NCBI GenBank assembly: GCA_018806915.1
Contig: JAGKQI010000076.1
Coordinates: forward strand, 186,001-250,000
Direction: 5' to 3'
DNA length: 64,000 bases
Source: Phytophthora colocasiae
Lineage: Eukaryota > Oomycota > Peronosporomycetes > Peronosporales > Peronosporaceae
Below are positions 1 through 9,562 of the stretch, piece after piece (position 1 is the stretch's first letter; the number at the start of each line of letters is the position of its first letter). The notes beneath the pieces were generated by a model. The model ran no database searches. It saw only the letters and a list, made by a program, of their open reading frames with translations, and was not told the origin of the DNA. A program made the position numbers and the translations under genes.

Positions 1-174
1 GGGTGATTGCCCTAATGCTGCTGTCGGCGAGAATGTCATCGAATTGATTTGCTCAACCTCGCGAGGGTTCAAAGGAATATGCAGCTCTATTTGACCACGA
101 AACATTGACAACTCTTTGTAGCCTTGTTCATCCATCTCCTCAAATACGTCCGTCAGAGCTGGTATGTTAGACAT
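1..174 (-). CDS. Partial unrecognised reading frame running off the left edge
   Basis: An ATG at 174 (reading leftwards) opens a frame that stays open for 58 codons to the window edge. The peptide starts MSNIPALTDVFEEMDEQGYK and looks like ordinary mixed-composition protein: acidic and amphipathic, with no low complexity, signal peptide or membrane segment. I do not recognise the family. The start lies only ~36 bp from the point where array repeat DNA ends (about 210), so this may be the 5' end of a mobile element or of a gene brought next to the array by rearrangement. Too short to be sure it is coding. Confidence 0.35.
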   Translation of the reverse strand, partial: MSNIPALTDVFEEMDEQGYKELSMFRGQIELHIPLNPREVEQINSMTFSPTAALGQSP

Positions 175-210
175 TTTGGGGACCATTCCACAAAGCGATA
201 TCCAAGACTT
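175..210. other. Junction between unique DNA and the inverted array arm
   Basis: Array repeat similarity stops at about 210-211, within the segment that reads ATTACTATC on the - strand. The 36 bp to the left are unique and lead straight into the - strand ATG at 174. No LTR-like TG/CA end or obvious TIR is visible at the junction, and the matching flank would lie outside the window. Confidence 0.5.
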
Positions 211-1353
<1,143 letters not shown>

Positions 1354-1755
1354 CACGTTTGGACTGCCAATCCGCCATCACCACCCTCCCACTGATCGTA
1401 CACGACTGACTATGTTGTGCTGTTTCGACTGGTTGGCAATGTTTCGTAGTGTCAGGTGACACTCACTTGGCACGTAACACGTGCGAGTGTTTAGGCATGA
1501 TTGAAACGCTAGTGCATATACGAGTGAGCAAGCAGAGCGGTAGGAATCCTTCCGATGGCGGAGTGGTAGGGATCACATACCTCTATAAATTGATACAGTG
1601 ATGCTGTGGGTAAGGTGGTGTGGAGGAGAAGGGTGAAACGCGTGAGAGAGCAGAGGGAGGGCAGTGGATGTGTTTTGTGTGTTTGAGAAGGTGAGGCAGC
1701 GTTTGTGGTTTTTGAGGGAGTGAGCGGAACATGTGTTTTTGTTGTGGTTAGGTTA

Positions 1756-1860
<105 letters not shown>

Positions 1861-2077
1861 TCAGGTCAACCGCGCCCTTGCGGCGTGGCGGCGCTCAGCG
1901 CGTACACACCTTCTACCAGGCCAGGACTACAACTGGGGCCTTTTGCTACTTCTCGTCTCTACTTTCCCCTCTCACTGGATGTAACAAGCAATTTGCTACT
2001 TACTACTCGTGGTTCTTGTTGGCAAGCCACACTTTCCACACTAGGCTGCGACTGTAACCCTTATCCTTTGCTTCAAG

Positions 2078-2086
2078 ATAGAGAAA
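2078..2086. repeat. MULE target-site duplication, left copy (ATAGAGAAA)
   Basis: The 9-bp sequence is repeated exactly at 14423-14431. Neighbouring uninterrupted units contain it once at the same place (GATAGAGAAATTAC). Mutator-like elements typically duplicate 8-11 bp, most often 9. Confidence 0.9.
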
Positions 2087-2112
2087 GAGAGTGACTATTA
2101 CCACAAGGGGGA
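2087..2112 (+). repeat. MULE left terminal inverted repeat
   Basis: The 26 bp starting GAGAGTGACTATTACCACAA agree at 18 of 26 positions with the reverse complement of 14397-14422, without gaps. The best-matched cores are TATT, CCA and AAGG. Low identity and short length are common in MULEs of the non-TIR or short-TIR kind. Confidence 0.7.
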
Positions 2113-2299
2113 GAGCCGGATTTTTCACTATCCCAGTGAAAGGGTCGTTCGATGTTGAGCTTTTTCGCTCCGAAAAAAACGCGTAAAGCAACGCCAATTA
2201 AACGTTAGATAAATTTGTGGCTCAAAATCATTCTGAAATCTTGTCCGGCGAACGCCCTCCCCCTCCGTTCCCAGCCTGCAGTATTGCCGTCCCATTAAT
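2113..2299. other. MULE 5' subterminal region and presumed transcription leader
   Basis: The 187 bp between the left TIR and the transposase ATG have no long open frame of their own. A short self-complementary patch, CTTTTTCGCTCCGAAAAAAA (2160-2179), could form a small A/T-GC hairpin. A TATA box is not evident. This is where a promoter should lie. Confidence 0.5.
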
Positions 2300-2491
2300 A
2301 TGCCCCGCAAGCGTCGGTCCCCACCGCACGAGGCCCAAGCATCTTCAGAAGATGACGAGGCATCCGAATCCGATGCAAGTCAGTGGTCGGACTCGTCAAC
2401 TCAGCACGTACCCAGTCTACTGAATCAAGAATACGCCACTTGGGAGGAATTCACCAACGGCTTCAAAAAGTACTGTGAGGAAACCTATCAG
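2300..2491 (+). CDS. MULE transposase exon 1
   Basis: ATG at 2300 was chosen because it is the first in frame and is followed by a basic then acidic N-terminus (PRKRRSPPHE, then SEDDEASESD). The basic patch could act as a nuclear localisation signal. The exon encodes 64 residues ending in a WEEFTNGFKKYCEETYQ segment, which resembles the start of FAR1-type domains. The donor is CAG|GTATGT at 2492, phase 0. Confidence 0.8.
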
Positions 2492-2546
2492 GTATGTCGG
2501 CTAAAGTATATTCGTATACACTGTAGTAACTCGATGTTGTAACTAG
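2492..2546 (+). other. Intron 1 (55 bp)
   Basis: GTATGT donor and CTAG acceptor. It contains an in-frame stop (TAG at 2525), so removal is needed to join the two halves of the zinc domain. TAAC at 2527-2530 is a possible branch site. Confidence 0.75.
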
Positions 2547-2771
2547 ACATACGCCAAACGCACATCAACAAGTCGGACTGCCCGGAACAAACGCGTTACG
2601 AAGCACTACAAGGATAGAGGTGAGGAGCCCCCAGACTCGGAGCTATTTCATGACGACGCTTTTCCGTACTATCTGGTGTCGTACGAGTGCACTTATGCTG
2701 GTAAGCATCGCAACCGTGGCCAAGGTAAACGTCCACGTCAGAACGTTCGTTCCATAGGCTGCAAAGCGAAG
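2547..2771 (+). CDS. MULE transposase exon 2 (FAR1-like zinc domain, first half)
   Basis: The 75 codons begin TYAKRTSTSRTARNKR and carry the first two zinc ligands, Cys in YECTYAG and Cys in IGCKAK, separated by a basic stretch GKHRNRGQGKRPRQN. This spacing fits the C-C-H-H cluster of FAR1/WRKY-GCM1-type DNA-binding domains fused to MULE transposases. No ATG-led frame covers it on its own, and it is recovered only through splicing. Confidence 0.78.
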
Positions 2772-2840
2772 GTACACTATTCTCGTCTTTTATCATTGCA
2801 GCTATTTTTTACTTAGCATTGTTGTGTTTCTGTGTTAAAG
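2772..2840 (+). other. Intron 2 (69 bp)
   Basis: GTACAC donor, pyrimidine-rich body and TTAAAG acceptor. It splits the zinc domain between the second Cys and the HNH ligands, phase 0. The in-frame stop TAG at 2814 requires its removal. Confidence 0.72.
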
Positions 2841-3221
2841 CTCAATATCCTGCTGCAACGCAAAGAAGATTCTTATTATCTGAAGATCTCAGTTCACCAA
2901 ACCTCCCACAATCACAGCCTTGGCAAGTACGCTCACAACCGTCTCCCTAAAAACCGTTTGCATCTGCCACCAGAAGAGCTTGTTACCGTGGATATGCTTC
3001 GAAAAGCGGGGCTCTCTCGAAAGAAAATTTTCCGGTACATTTGGGACAACACGAGTTCTGAGCCGGATATGGTCGATGTCCACAATCTGCTTGCAAAATT
3101 GAAGAGAGAAGATGAGAGGGGAATGAGTGTTTCAGACAGAGTTGCAGAGACACTTGATCGGTTTTGCGAGTCCGACCGTTTTGCAGCCTCTCATGTGGAT
3201 ATTGACCAGGAGGGATCAAGG
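2841..3221 (+). CDS. MULE transposase exon 3 (FAR1 second half and linker)
   Basis: The 127 codons supply the His pair in SHNHSLG that completes the zinc cluster, followed by a helical linker (PEELVTVDMLRKAGLSRKK) of the kind that precedes the MULE catalytic core. A reading frame can begin upstream at 2832, but the first three codons belong to intron 2. The donor AGG|GTAGGC ends the exon. Confidence 0.8.
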
Positions 3222-3287
3222 GTAGGCTGTATGCACATTTGATAAATCCGGACATCATTGCTAACAATGTGTTTCAAACTTGTTCAG
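3222..3287 (+). other. Intron 3 (66 bp)
   Basis: GTAGGC donor, CTAAC branch-like motif at 3261-3265 and TTCAG acceptor, phase 0. An in-frame stop (TGA at 3240) sits inside it. Confidence 0.8.
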
Positions 3288-3452
3288 CGCATCGCGAGGT
3301 GCATCACGATACAAACCGGTCACATGCGCGCGCTATTTTCGTCTTTTCCGGAGGCCATGCTAGTAGACGCCACACACGACACTAATGCATCTCGGTACAA
3401 GTTGTTTTCTTTTATGGTACACGACGCTATGGGGAGAGGTCAGCATGTCCAG
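3288..3452 (+). CDS. MULE transposase exon 4 (first catalytic Asp)
   Basis: The 55 codons hold the opening beta strand and first Asp of the MULE RNase-H-like fold, in LVDATHDTNASRYKLFSF. This is the standard 'D-x-T-x-x-T-N' signature of Mutator transposases. The donor is CAG|GTACGA. Confidence 0.85.
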
Positions 3453-3651
3453 GTACGAGAGCATGTCGGTTCCATGAGCACGTTAGATATACTCGGGCTA
3501 TAGGGACAGTATCCTTGACAGTTTTAGACTGTGAATGTACCCTGGTTGTGGTCGCTTGTGCCATTCTTGTGGCATATTGTGCTCGAACTTGTGGTAGCTT
3601 GTTACCATTGTGGCAAAGTTTCTAACTATCCTTTTGAGTTGTCTTTGGTAG
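3453..3651 (+). other. Intron 4 (199 bp)
   Basis: Longer than the other three introns. GTACGA donor, CTAAC at 3622-3626 and TTTGGTAG acceptor. It is rich in CTTGTG/TTGTGG words that also occur in the right subterminal region at 14300-14370, so it may contain element-derived sequence. Confidence 0.75.
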
Positions 3652-4089
3652 CACGCTCTTATTACCGACGAGCGCGCTGAGACGATGCGGTTGGCCATTA
3701 TACAGTTTAAGAAATGCAATCCTTCCTGGCCGGATGTTCGCTGTATCGTGGTGGACAAAGATTTCACGGAAATCGGCGTGTTCAAGAGTGAATTTCCAGA
3801 AGCACGTGTGCTGTTGTGCCAGTTTCACGCAATTAAATACATCCAGGAGAGGATGGCCAAGACTGACTATGGACTTGACGCCCTCCAACGAGAACGTCTC
3901 AAACCCATGGCAAGCCTAATTGTTCGCGCGAAATCACAGGAAGAGTACAATCAATGCTTGGACTACATCAAGCACGAGTTGCATGTGGAGAATTCTAGAG
4001 GAGACTCGATTGGTGTCGCAGTTCCTGTTTTCTGGACTTACTTTCTTTCAAACTGGGATGCTTGCCGCGAAATGTGGTGCTCGTACCTG
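3652..4089 (+). CDS. MULE transposase exon 5, part before the retrotransposon
   Basis: The 146 codons carry the second catalytic Asp (CIVVDKDFTEIGVF) and the CxxH pair (LLCQFHAIKYI) of the MULE domain, then the helical insertion that precedes the catalytic Glu. The coding sequence is cut after codon CTG (4087-4089) by the gypsy LTR. Beyond it the frame reads only seven codons of LTR before a stop. The catalytic Glu lies on the far side at 11797. Confidence 0.88.
4085..4089. repeat. Gypsy target-site duplication, left copy (ACCTG)
   Basis: A perfect 5-bp direct repeat with 11747-11751, directly abutting the LTR ends. Five bp is usual for Ty3/gypsy integrases. Confidence 0.93.
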
Positions 4090-4398
4090 TGTAAAGGGCC
4101 ATTTACATAAGTAGGAAGAAGCTACATAGATACATATACTAAAGTAGGTGCAGTCACACGGCTAGCGTGTGACCTGCTGTCATGTTCTGATTGGTTGAAA
4201 GTGGGGAGCCAGACCCATTTCATCCAATCAGGTACAGACTTAGATTTGAGTGGTTCACAAGGGCAAGGGGGCCCTCCGGCCTCGTCCAATACATAAACAG
4301 AGTTGATTTTACCCTAAAAGACAAGACTTGAGCTTATTATTACGAGCTTCCTCTTATCTACAGTGTACGCTAGTGACGGTACCTCTTACCCCGTTACA
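4090..4398 (+). repeat. 5' LTR
   Basis: It begins TGTAA and ends TTACA (5-bp terminal inverted repeat, TG...CA). It contains two strong hairpins: 4153-4173 (GTCACAC/GTGTGAC about GCTAGC) and 4187-4231 (18-bp near-perfect stem with a CCAAT motif in the 3' arm). ATACATAAA near 4290 is a weak TATA-like candidate. The copy at 11438-11746 looks the same at every base. Confidence 0.96.
4187..4231. promoter_or_regulatory. LTR hairpin with inverted CCAAT motif
   Basis: The left arm CTGATTGGTTGAAAGTGGG pairs with CCCATTTCATCCAATCAG, with one mismatch and one bulge, around an 8-nt loop. It is repeated in the 3' LTR at 11535-11579. It could be a transcription-factor site (CCAAT) or an RNA structure in R/U3; which one cannot be told from sequence alone. 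Confidence 0.55.
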
Positions 4399-4400
4399 CC

Positions 4401-4416
4401 TGGTAGCACTTTGTAG
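4401..4416 (+). other. Candidate primer binding site
   Basis: TGGTAGCACTTTGTAG starts 2 nt after the 5' LTR with the expected TGG (complement of tRNA CCA). It does not match the array tRNA-Pro 3' end or the common initiator-Met PBS (TGGTATCAGA), so the primer tRNA is unassigned. Confidence 0.55.
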
Positions 4417-4439
4417 TCCTTCCAACGTCCAAGACCAAG

Positions 4440-5449
4440 ATGAGCCAAGTCCTGATGTCCGAAGGGTCCGGTGTAACCCTTGACCACACAAGTTTTCCCC
4501 ACCTCACCCGGGTTGAGTGGGAAGCCCTTCACCGCCTCGCTGCCGTGTCCGGCGAGTTCGTCGTCACGTCGCTGCTGAGCTCAGCGACTGCCGACCAACA
4601 ACGCCAGGCTGCCCAAGAGTTTATGGAACGCGAGCTCGCCGATGCTAAGCGGCGAGTGTCAACTCCCTCGCATTCCTCCCGGAACGACGCGGTGAAGATG
4701 GAGACGTCGATGTATTCCGGCGCCGGCCAAGACCGACTACCCCTGAACCGCTGGTTCAGGGAGATCGACATCGCCATCGCCTCGAGACTGATCGAGACGC
4801 CAACGGCAAAAGTGAACTTCCTCCTGTCGCGTTTGTCGGGCAAGGCGAAGGAGTGGGCTCTCGGCAAGCTTGTTGTGGACCAACACGCCTTCCCGAGTTT
4901 GGACAGTCTCCAGAAAGACCTTCGACTTGCGTTCGAGCCTCCGCAAGATGAATCGCGGATGCGTGCGCGTTGAAGCAGGGCAAGTTGTCTATGCGCGACT
5001 ACGTGCAGAAAACTCGTCACCTGGCCTCGTGCATCGTCACGAGCCCCATCGACATGGCTTCGCAGGTCCACGTCTTCGTGTTCGGCATGCGAGAAGGAAT
5101 GACGCGATATTCTCTCACGCGCTCCGAGCCGAAGTCGCTGGAAGAAGCGTTCGCCCTCGCATTGCGCGAGGACTATACGGTATCCGCTTCGTACTCTCGA
5201 CAATTACCGGCGGACGCTCGGGCAGCGATGCCCGAGCCAATGGAAATTGACGCTGTCGAAGCCGCGGAGAATAACCGGCGGTACTACTCGCGACGCAGTC
5301 GCAATTCCCGTTCACTAACTTGCCATCGTTGTGGGAAGTTGGGTCATCGCGCGGCTGTATGCCGCGCGCCTGCGCCGGTGCACGCTGCAGTCGCTCACAC
5401 CGACGACGAATTCCTGGTCGCTCATCCAAAAAACGACCGGGACCAGTAG
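4440..5449 (+). pseudogene. gag: gag (capsid/nucleocapsid), frameshifted
   Basis: The first part (4440-4973, ATG 4440) is a 177-codon Retrotrans_gag-type region with the helical core around [15 protein letters not shown] and [12 protein letters not shown]. The frame breaks at TGA 4971. The sense continues one frame back (open 4952-5446) with KQGKLSMRDYV and reaches a CCHC knuckle CHRCGKLGHRAAVC, about 45 residues before the stop TAG 5447-5449. The join at 4952-4970 has no slippery heptamer, so a small deletion is more likely than programmed shifting. Gag coats element RNA and the knuckle binds it. Confidence 0.88.
5428..5434 (+). promoter_or_regulatory. Programmed -1 ribosomal frameshift site A AAA AAC
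   Basis: The heptamer is in exact X XXY YYZ register with the gag frame (CCA AAA AAC), 12 nt before the gag stop at 5447. Slipping -1 enters precisely the frame that encodes protease and RT, where the frames overlap. A 6-bp hairpin GTAGGT/ACCTAC (5446-5465) lies 11 nt downstream and GGACC/GGTCC pairing could extend it. A_AAA_AAC is a known efficient retroviral gag-pro/pol shift site. Confidence 0.75.
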
Positions 5450-6120
5450 GTGCGGGGCGACCTACAGGTTGGAACGGAGGTCCGGGTCCCCCGGTGGCAG
5501 CCCGATCTCCTAGCCCTCCCGTGCTTCACGCACACTTCAACGCCACCACCGCCAGCGGCGACCACAGACTGATCATCGTCAGCCTACACGTCGCCGGCGC
5601 GCGGCGTCCTCTCCGTGCGCTCCTGGATTCGGGCGCAACGAACAATTTCTTCCGCGCCTCGTGTTTACCGCTCCTTCCCTCGAGCGTACCCGTCCGCGAG
5701 GGTCCCGGCGTCGTCGTCATTAAGCTCGCTGACGGCAAGCCACACCGTGTCCCACGGCGTGATATCACGCTGCCGTACATGTTCGACGGGTTCCGTAGCA
5801 ACGACGACTTTCTGGTGATCGAGATGAACTACGCGTTCGACTGCATCCTGGGCATACCGTGGCTGGCACGGTATCAACCGAAAATCGACTGGCTGGCCCG
5901 GTCAGTCAAGCGCCGAGCCGACTACGATGTGAGTGAAGTGTTCACGCATCTCCTGGTCGCTCCTACTGATTGGCCCCACGTCACCGTCGTGGACGAACGG
6001 TCCACGACGCATGCCCTACACAGAGCGAGCGATGGCCCTCTCTGTATGGCGTGTGCGGTGTTGTTGGATGAACCGACGAATGAACGCGGAACCTCGCAGC
6101 GAAGCGAGGTTGCTGCGAAG

Positions 6121-6300
6121 GCGGTCGAGCGAAAGCGGCTCCCGCGATCCAACGAGGCGGTCGAGCGACGTGGGCTCCCGAACATCAACGAAGCGGTCGA
6201 GCGACGTGGGCTCCCGAATATCAACGAAGCGGTCGAGCGACGTGGGCTCCCGAGTATCAACGAAGCGGTCGAGCAAGCGGTGCTCCCGCATACTTCCGGT
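6121..6300 (+). repeat. Five in-frame 36-bp repeats in the protease-RT linker
   Basis: Five contiguous 36-bp units encode versions of AVERRGLPNINE: 6121-6156, 6157-6192, 6193-6228, 6229-6264 and 6265-6300. Units 2-4 are near-identical; units 1 and 5 have diverged. Because 36 is a multiple of 3, copy-number changes keep the frame. Confidence 0.92.
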
Positions 6301-7687
6301 GCGGACGCACGCGACACTCCGCACCTAGAGGAGGGTGGAATATCGTCCAGCGATAGCGACGATGTGTCGTCCAGTACCAGTGAGCCGTCCACCTCGAGCT
6401 CATGCTCGAGGTCTTCGAGGAGGAGGAGGAAATCCAAACGGCGTCTCAAGCCACGGACCAACGCTGACGCCGCACCTCCCCAGAAAGAATATGTCTGCGC
6501 TGTCGAATACATGGAGGGTGCTCCACGGGGCACGCGGGTCATCGAAGTCGCGAGTCCCCCTCGCGACGCTCGCGGGATCACGCGGCTCCCCGGCCTCTCG
6601 TGGAAAAGCTTCCTTCGCGATCTCAAGGCCGGTGACATCGAGCAAGTGTGCTTGGTCACCGAGGCCAGCGCGACAGTCGAGGGTCTTCACGCACTCAGCG
6701 GTGACGACGCGTCGTCGCGACCGGGGAATGCTGAACCAAAGTCTGCCCGCGAAGAACGATTCGCAGCACAGTCCTGGGAGGCGCTGAAGGAGTCAAGTAA
6801 CCCAGTCTACGACACCGCGCGCGAGTTTCAAGACGTGTTCCCGGATGAGATCCCCGCCGAGCTTCCGGCGGACCGCGGAGTTTGGCACAAGATCGACCTC
6901 GCGCCCGGGACGAAGTACTGCGTGACGCGGCAGTGGCCACTGCCGCGAGACCAGGTCAAGGCCATCGACGAGTTCTTCGAAAAACGCCGCCTGGCCGGTC
7001 ACGTCCGCGAGAGCACCTCCCCACACTCTAGCCCCACGTTCTGTGTGAAGAAGGCGACAGGCGGCTGGCGCATCGTCCACGCGTTCAATAAGCTGAACGA
7101 CGCTACCATCCCGGCGCAGACCCCGATCCCGCGGAAGGACATGGTCCTCGACTCCATGTCAGGTAGCGTCATCTATAGCGCCATCGACCTGATGGATGGC
7201 TTCTACCAGATCTTGATGAGGTCCAGGGACATACCCCTCACGGCAGTAAGCACCCCCAGCGGAATGCTTTGGGAGTGGCTCGTGATGCCACAGGGACTGA
7301 AGAACGCCCCAGCCACGTTCAACCGCATGGTGTCTCACGTACTCCGCCCGCTCCGCGACTTTGCGCCGAGCTACTTCGACGACATCTTCGTGCACAGCCG
7401 CGCTGAGGGCAACCTCAGTGCTCTCGAGGTTCACCTTCGACACTTTAGGCAGGTATTCCAAGTGATGCGCGAGAACAAGCTGTACGCGAATTTGAAGAAG
7501 TGCATCTTCTGTGCGCCGGAGATTCCCGTGCTCGGCTGTCACGTGAGCAAGGACGGCGTCCGCGCAGATCCGGAGAAGGTCACCTCGATCTGTTCTTGGC
7601 CGACTCCCAAGAACCCCACGGAGCTGCGTCAGTGGTTGGGTCTGGCGAACTATCTCCACAAGTACACGAAGAATTACGCCGGGCTGA

Positions 7688-9562
7688 TCCAACCACTGTC
7701 TTCACTGCTGAAAAAGGACGCGGCGGCAGCTGTGGTCCCCCGACCACCAAGCTGCGTTTGATTCCGTGAAGAAGAGCTTGGCGGAGGCGCCGATCCTGAT
7801 GCTTCCGGATCACACGAAACCGTTCCATGTCGTGTGCGACGCGAGCGACTTCGCAATCGGCTGTGCGCTGATGCAGTTCGACGATGAGGGCCACGAGCGC
7901 GTCGTGAGCTTCCAGTCACGACAAATGAAGCCTGCCGAGAAGAATTACCCCGTCCACGACAAGGAACTCCTCGCTATGCGCTACGCCCTGATCAAATTCC
8001 GGGTGTATTTGCTCGGAGAACAGACGTTTGCCGTGTATACAGATCACGCGTCGCTGCGCACCGCGATGAAGACTCCACACCTGTCCCAGCGCATGGCGCG
8101 ATGGCTCTCGTTCTTCTCCGAATACAACTTCGTGGTGCACTACAAACCCGGCAAGAACAACATCCTTGCCGACGCGCTGTCCCGCCGCCCAGACTACGAC
8201 CCACGGCGACAAGTCGATCAGCAACTTGCTGACGACGATGACGAAGATGAAAGCTGCGCCTGTTGCGTCGCTCTGGGTATCAACGCGACGACCACTTCTC
8301 CAGTCCTGGCCCTGCGTCAGCAGATTGCTGACGCGTACGAGCACGATCCGTTCTACGCCAACATCATCGCGCACCTCCGTACTCCGAGTGCGGAGACATC
8401 GAAGCAACTGACACGCCCTACGCGCAGTCACATCGAGCGATACCAACTCGATGGCCCATTGTTGACATATACAATGGACACCTTCGATCCTCCGCGCGTC
8501 GTCATCCCCGCCGATGACGACCTTCGTGCACGTCTCGTCCATGAATATCATGACGCTCCTGTGGGTGGCCACTTGGGCCGCGAGAAGACATTCGCGGCGA
8601 TTTCGAGGGACTTCTATTGGCCTAGGATGTACAAGTGGATTCGCAAATGGGTTCGGACTTGCGAGACTTGCCAGCGTGTCAAGCCAGCCCCATCATCGCA
8701 AGCTCCGTTGCGCCCGTTGCCCATCGCCACGGAAGCGTGGCGATCCGTTAGCATGGATTTCGTCTTCGGCCTTCCATCGGACGATCAGGGTCGCACGGGC
8801 GCCCTTGTCATCGTCGATCGTTTTAGCAAGATGGTCCGTCTTGCTCCAGTCGAGGCCCAAGTGACAGCTGAAACGACGGCGTCCCTGTTCCTTGACCTCG
8901 TGTTCCGGCATCATGGCCTGCCGGAATCCATCGTCTCTGACCGCGACCCTCGCTTTACATCGACCTTCTGGGATCGATTGTTCGAACCGCTTGGTACGCG
9001 CTTGTTGATGTCGACGGCAGCTCATCCTGAAACGGATGGACAAACGGAGCGCGTCAACCGAGTCGTTGAGGACGTCCTTCGAAGCTACGCCACGTCGTTC
9101 CCGTCGTGGAGTACGTTCCTGCCGCTCGCCGAGTTCGCTATCAACAACGCAGTCCATGCGTCGACAGGTTTGACGCCGTTCTTCATCAACAACGCGCGGC
9201 ATCCGCGCGTTCCAGCGACGCTCGCATTCGGGACTTCTCCCGACTCCACACGCTCCACTCTTGGTGGGGGAGAAATGGATGCAGTGCCGACCCGCCCGGC
9301 ACTAGTGTCGAGTGAAGCCGAGGCGCGAGGGAATCGCAACACCACTGTGGCGTCGGTTCCACCGGTAGCAGTACCGGTGGGCGCGGAATTGCCGGTTACG
9401 TCAACAGCCGCATGCGGAATTGCATCCCGGACGCGCTCGAAGGCTAGAAGATCAACTGACACCGCGCCCGCATCTGACCCTGCCGGGTCACCAGCGGCCA
9501 ACTTCGCCCCACGCGAAGTTGCTTCGCCGATCGACTCCGCAGCGGTATCGGAGTTCATGTAA
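7688..9562 (+). pseudogene. pol: pol part 2: RNase H and integrase, ended by premature TAA
   Basis: Frame +1 to part 1, open from 7688. RNase H (WSPDHQAAFDSV, CDASDF, DKELLAM, YTDHASL, ADALSR) is intact apart from the upstream shift. Integrase follows: the HHCC zinc region (HEYHDAPVGGHLG ... CETCQ), then DDE residues at Asp 8756, Asp 8939 and Glu 9047, spacing D-x60-D-x35-E. The stop TAA 9560-9562 is in frame with the downstream integrase tail and simply replaces a sense codon. A Gly/Pro/Thr/Ser-rich stretch at 9230-9550 precedes it and is unlike the compact domain sequence around it. Confidence 0.92.

Larger units (their letters stand above)
5428..7729 (+). pseudogene. pol: pol part 1: aspartic protease, repeat linker and reverse transcriptase
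   Basis: The frame entered by the -1 shift runs to a stop at 7761. The pepsin-like protease has its active site in LLDSGATNNFF (Asp codon 5626-5628) and an ILGIPWLA motif near 5850. A disordered linker with five 12-residue repeats and a Ser/Glu-rich patch follows. RT then begins near 6880 with WPLPRDQVKAIDEF and contains the catalytic YFDD (7372-7383), PQGLKNAPATF and a thumb/connection up to SSLLKKDAA. Homology leaves this frame at about 7720-7735, where RNase H continues in the +1 frame. It shares no stop with gag and has no start of its own. Confidence 0.92.

Noticed and set aside
3453..3651. Intron 4 and the MULE right subterminal region as true repeats of each other
   Set aside because: They share CTTGTG/TTGTGG words, but no long alignment is visible by eye.
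4401..4416. Array tRNA-Pro as the gypsy primer
   Set aside because: The tRNA 3' end would need a PBS beginning TGGGGGCCCAG, which is not present.
5447..5449. gag stop TAG counted as a lesion
   Set aside because: It lies 12 nt after an in-register A AAA AAC site and is better read as the normal gag terminator bypassed by -1 frameshifting.
5922..6659. Antisense ORFs of 177-245 codons opposite gag, pol linker, RT and RNase H
   Set aside because: They mirror GC-rich real coding sequence and have no structured features of their own, unlike the frame at 9855-11450.
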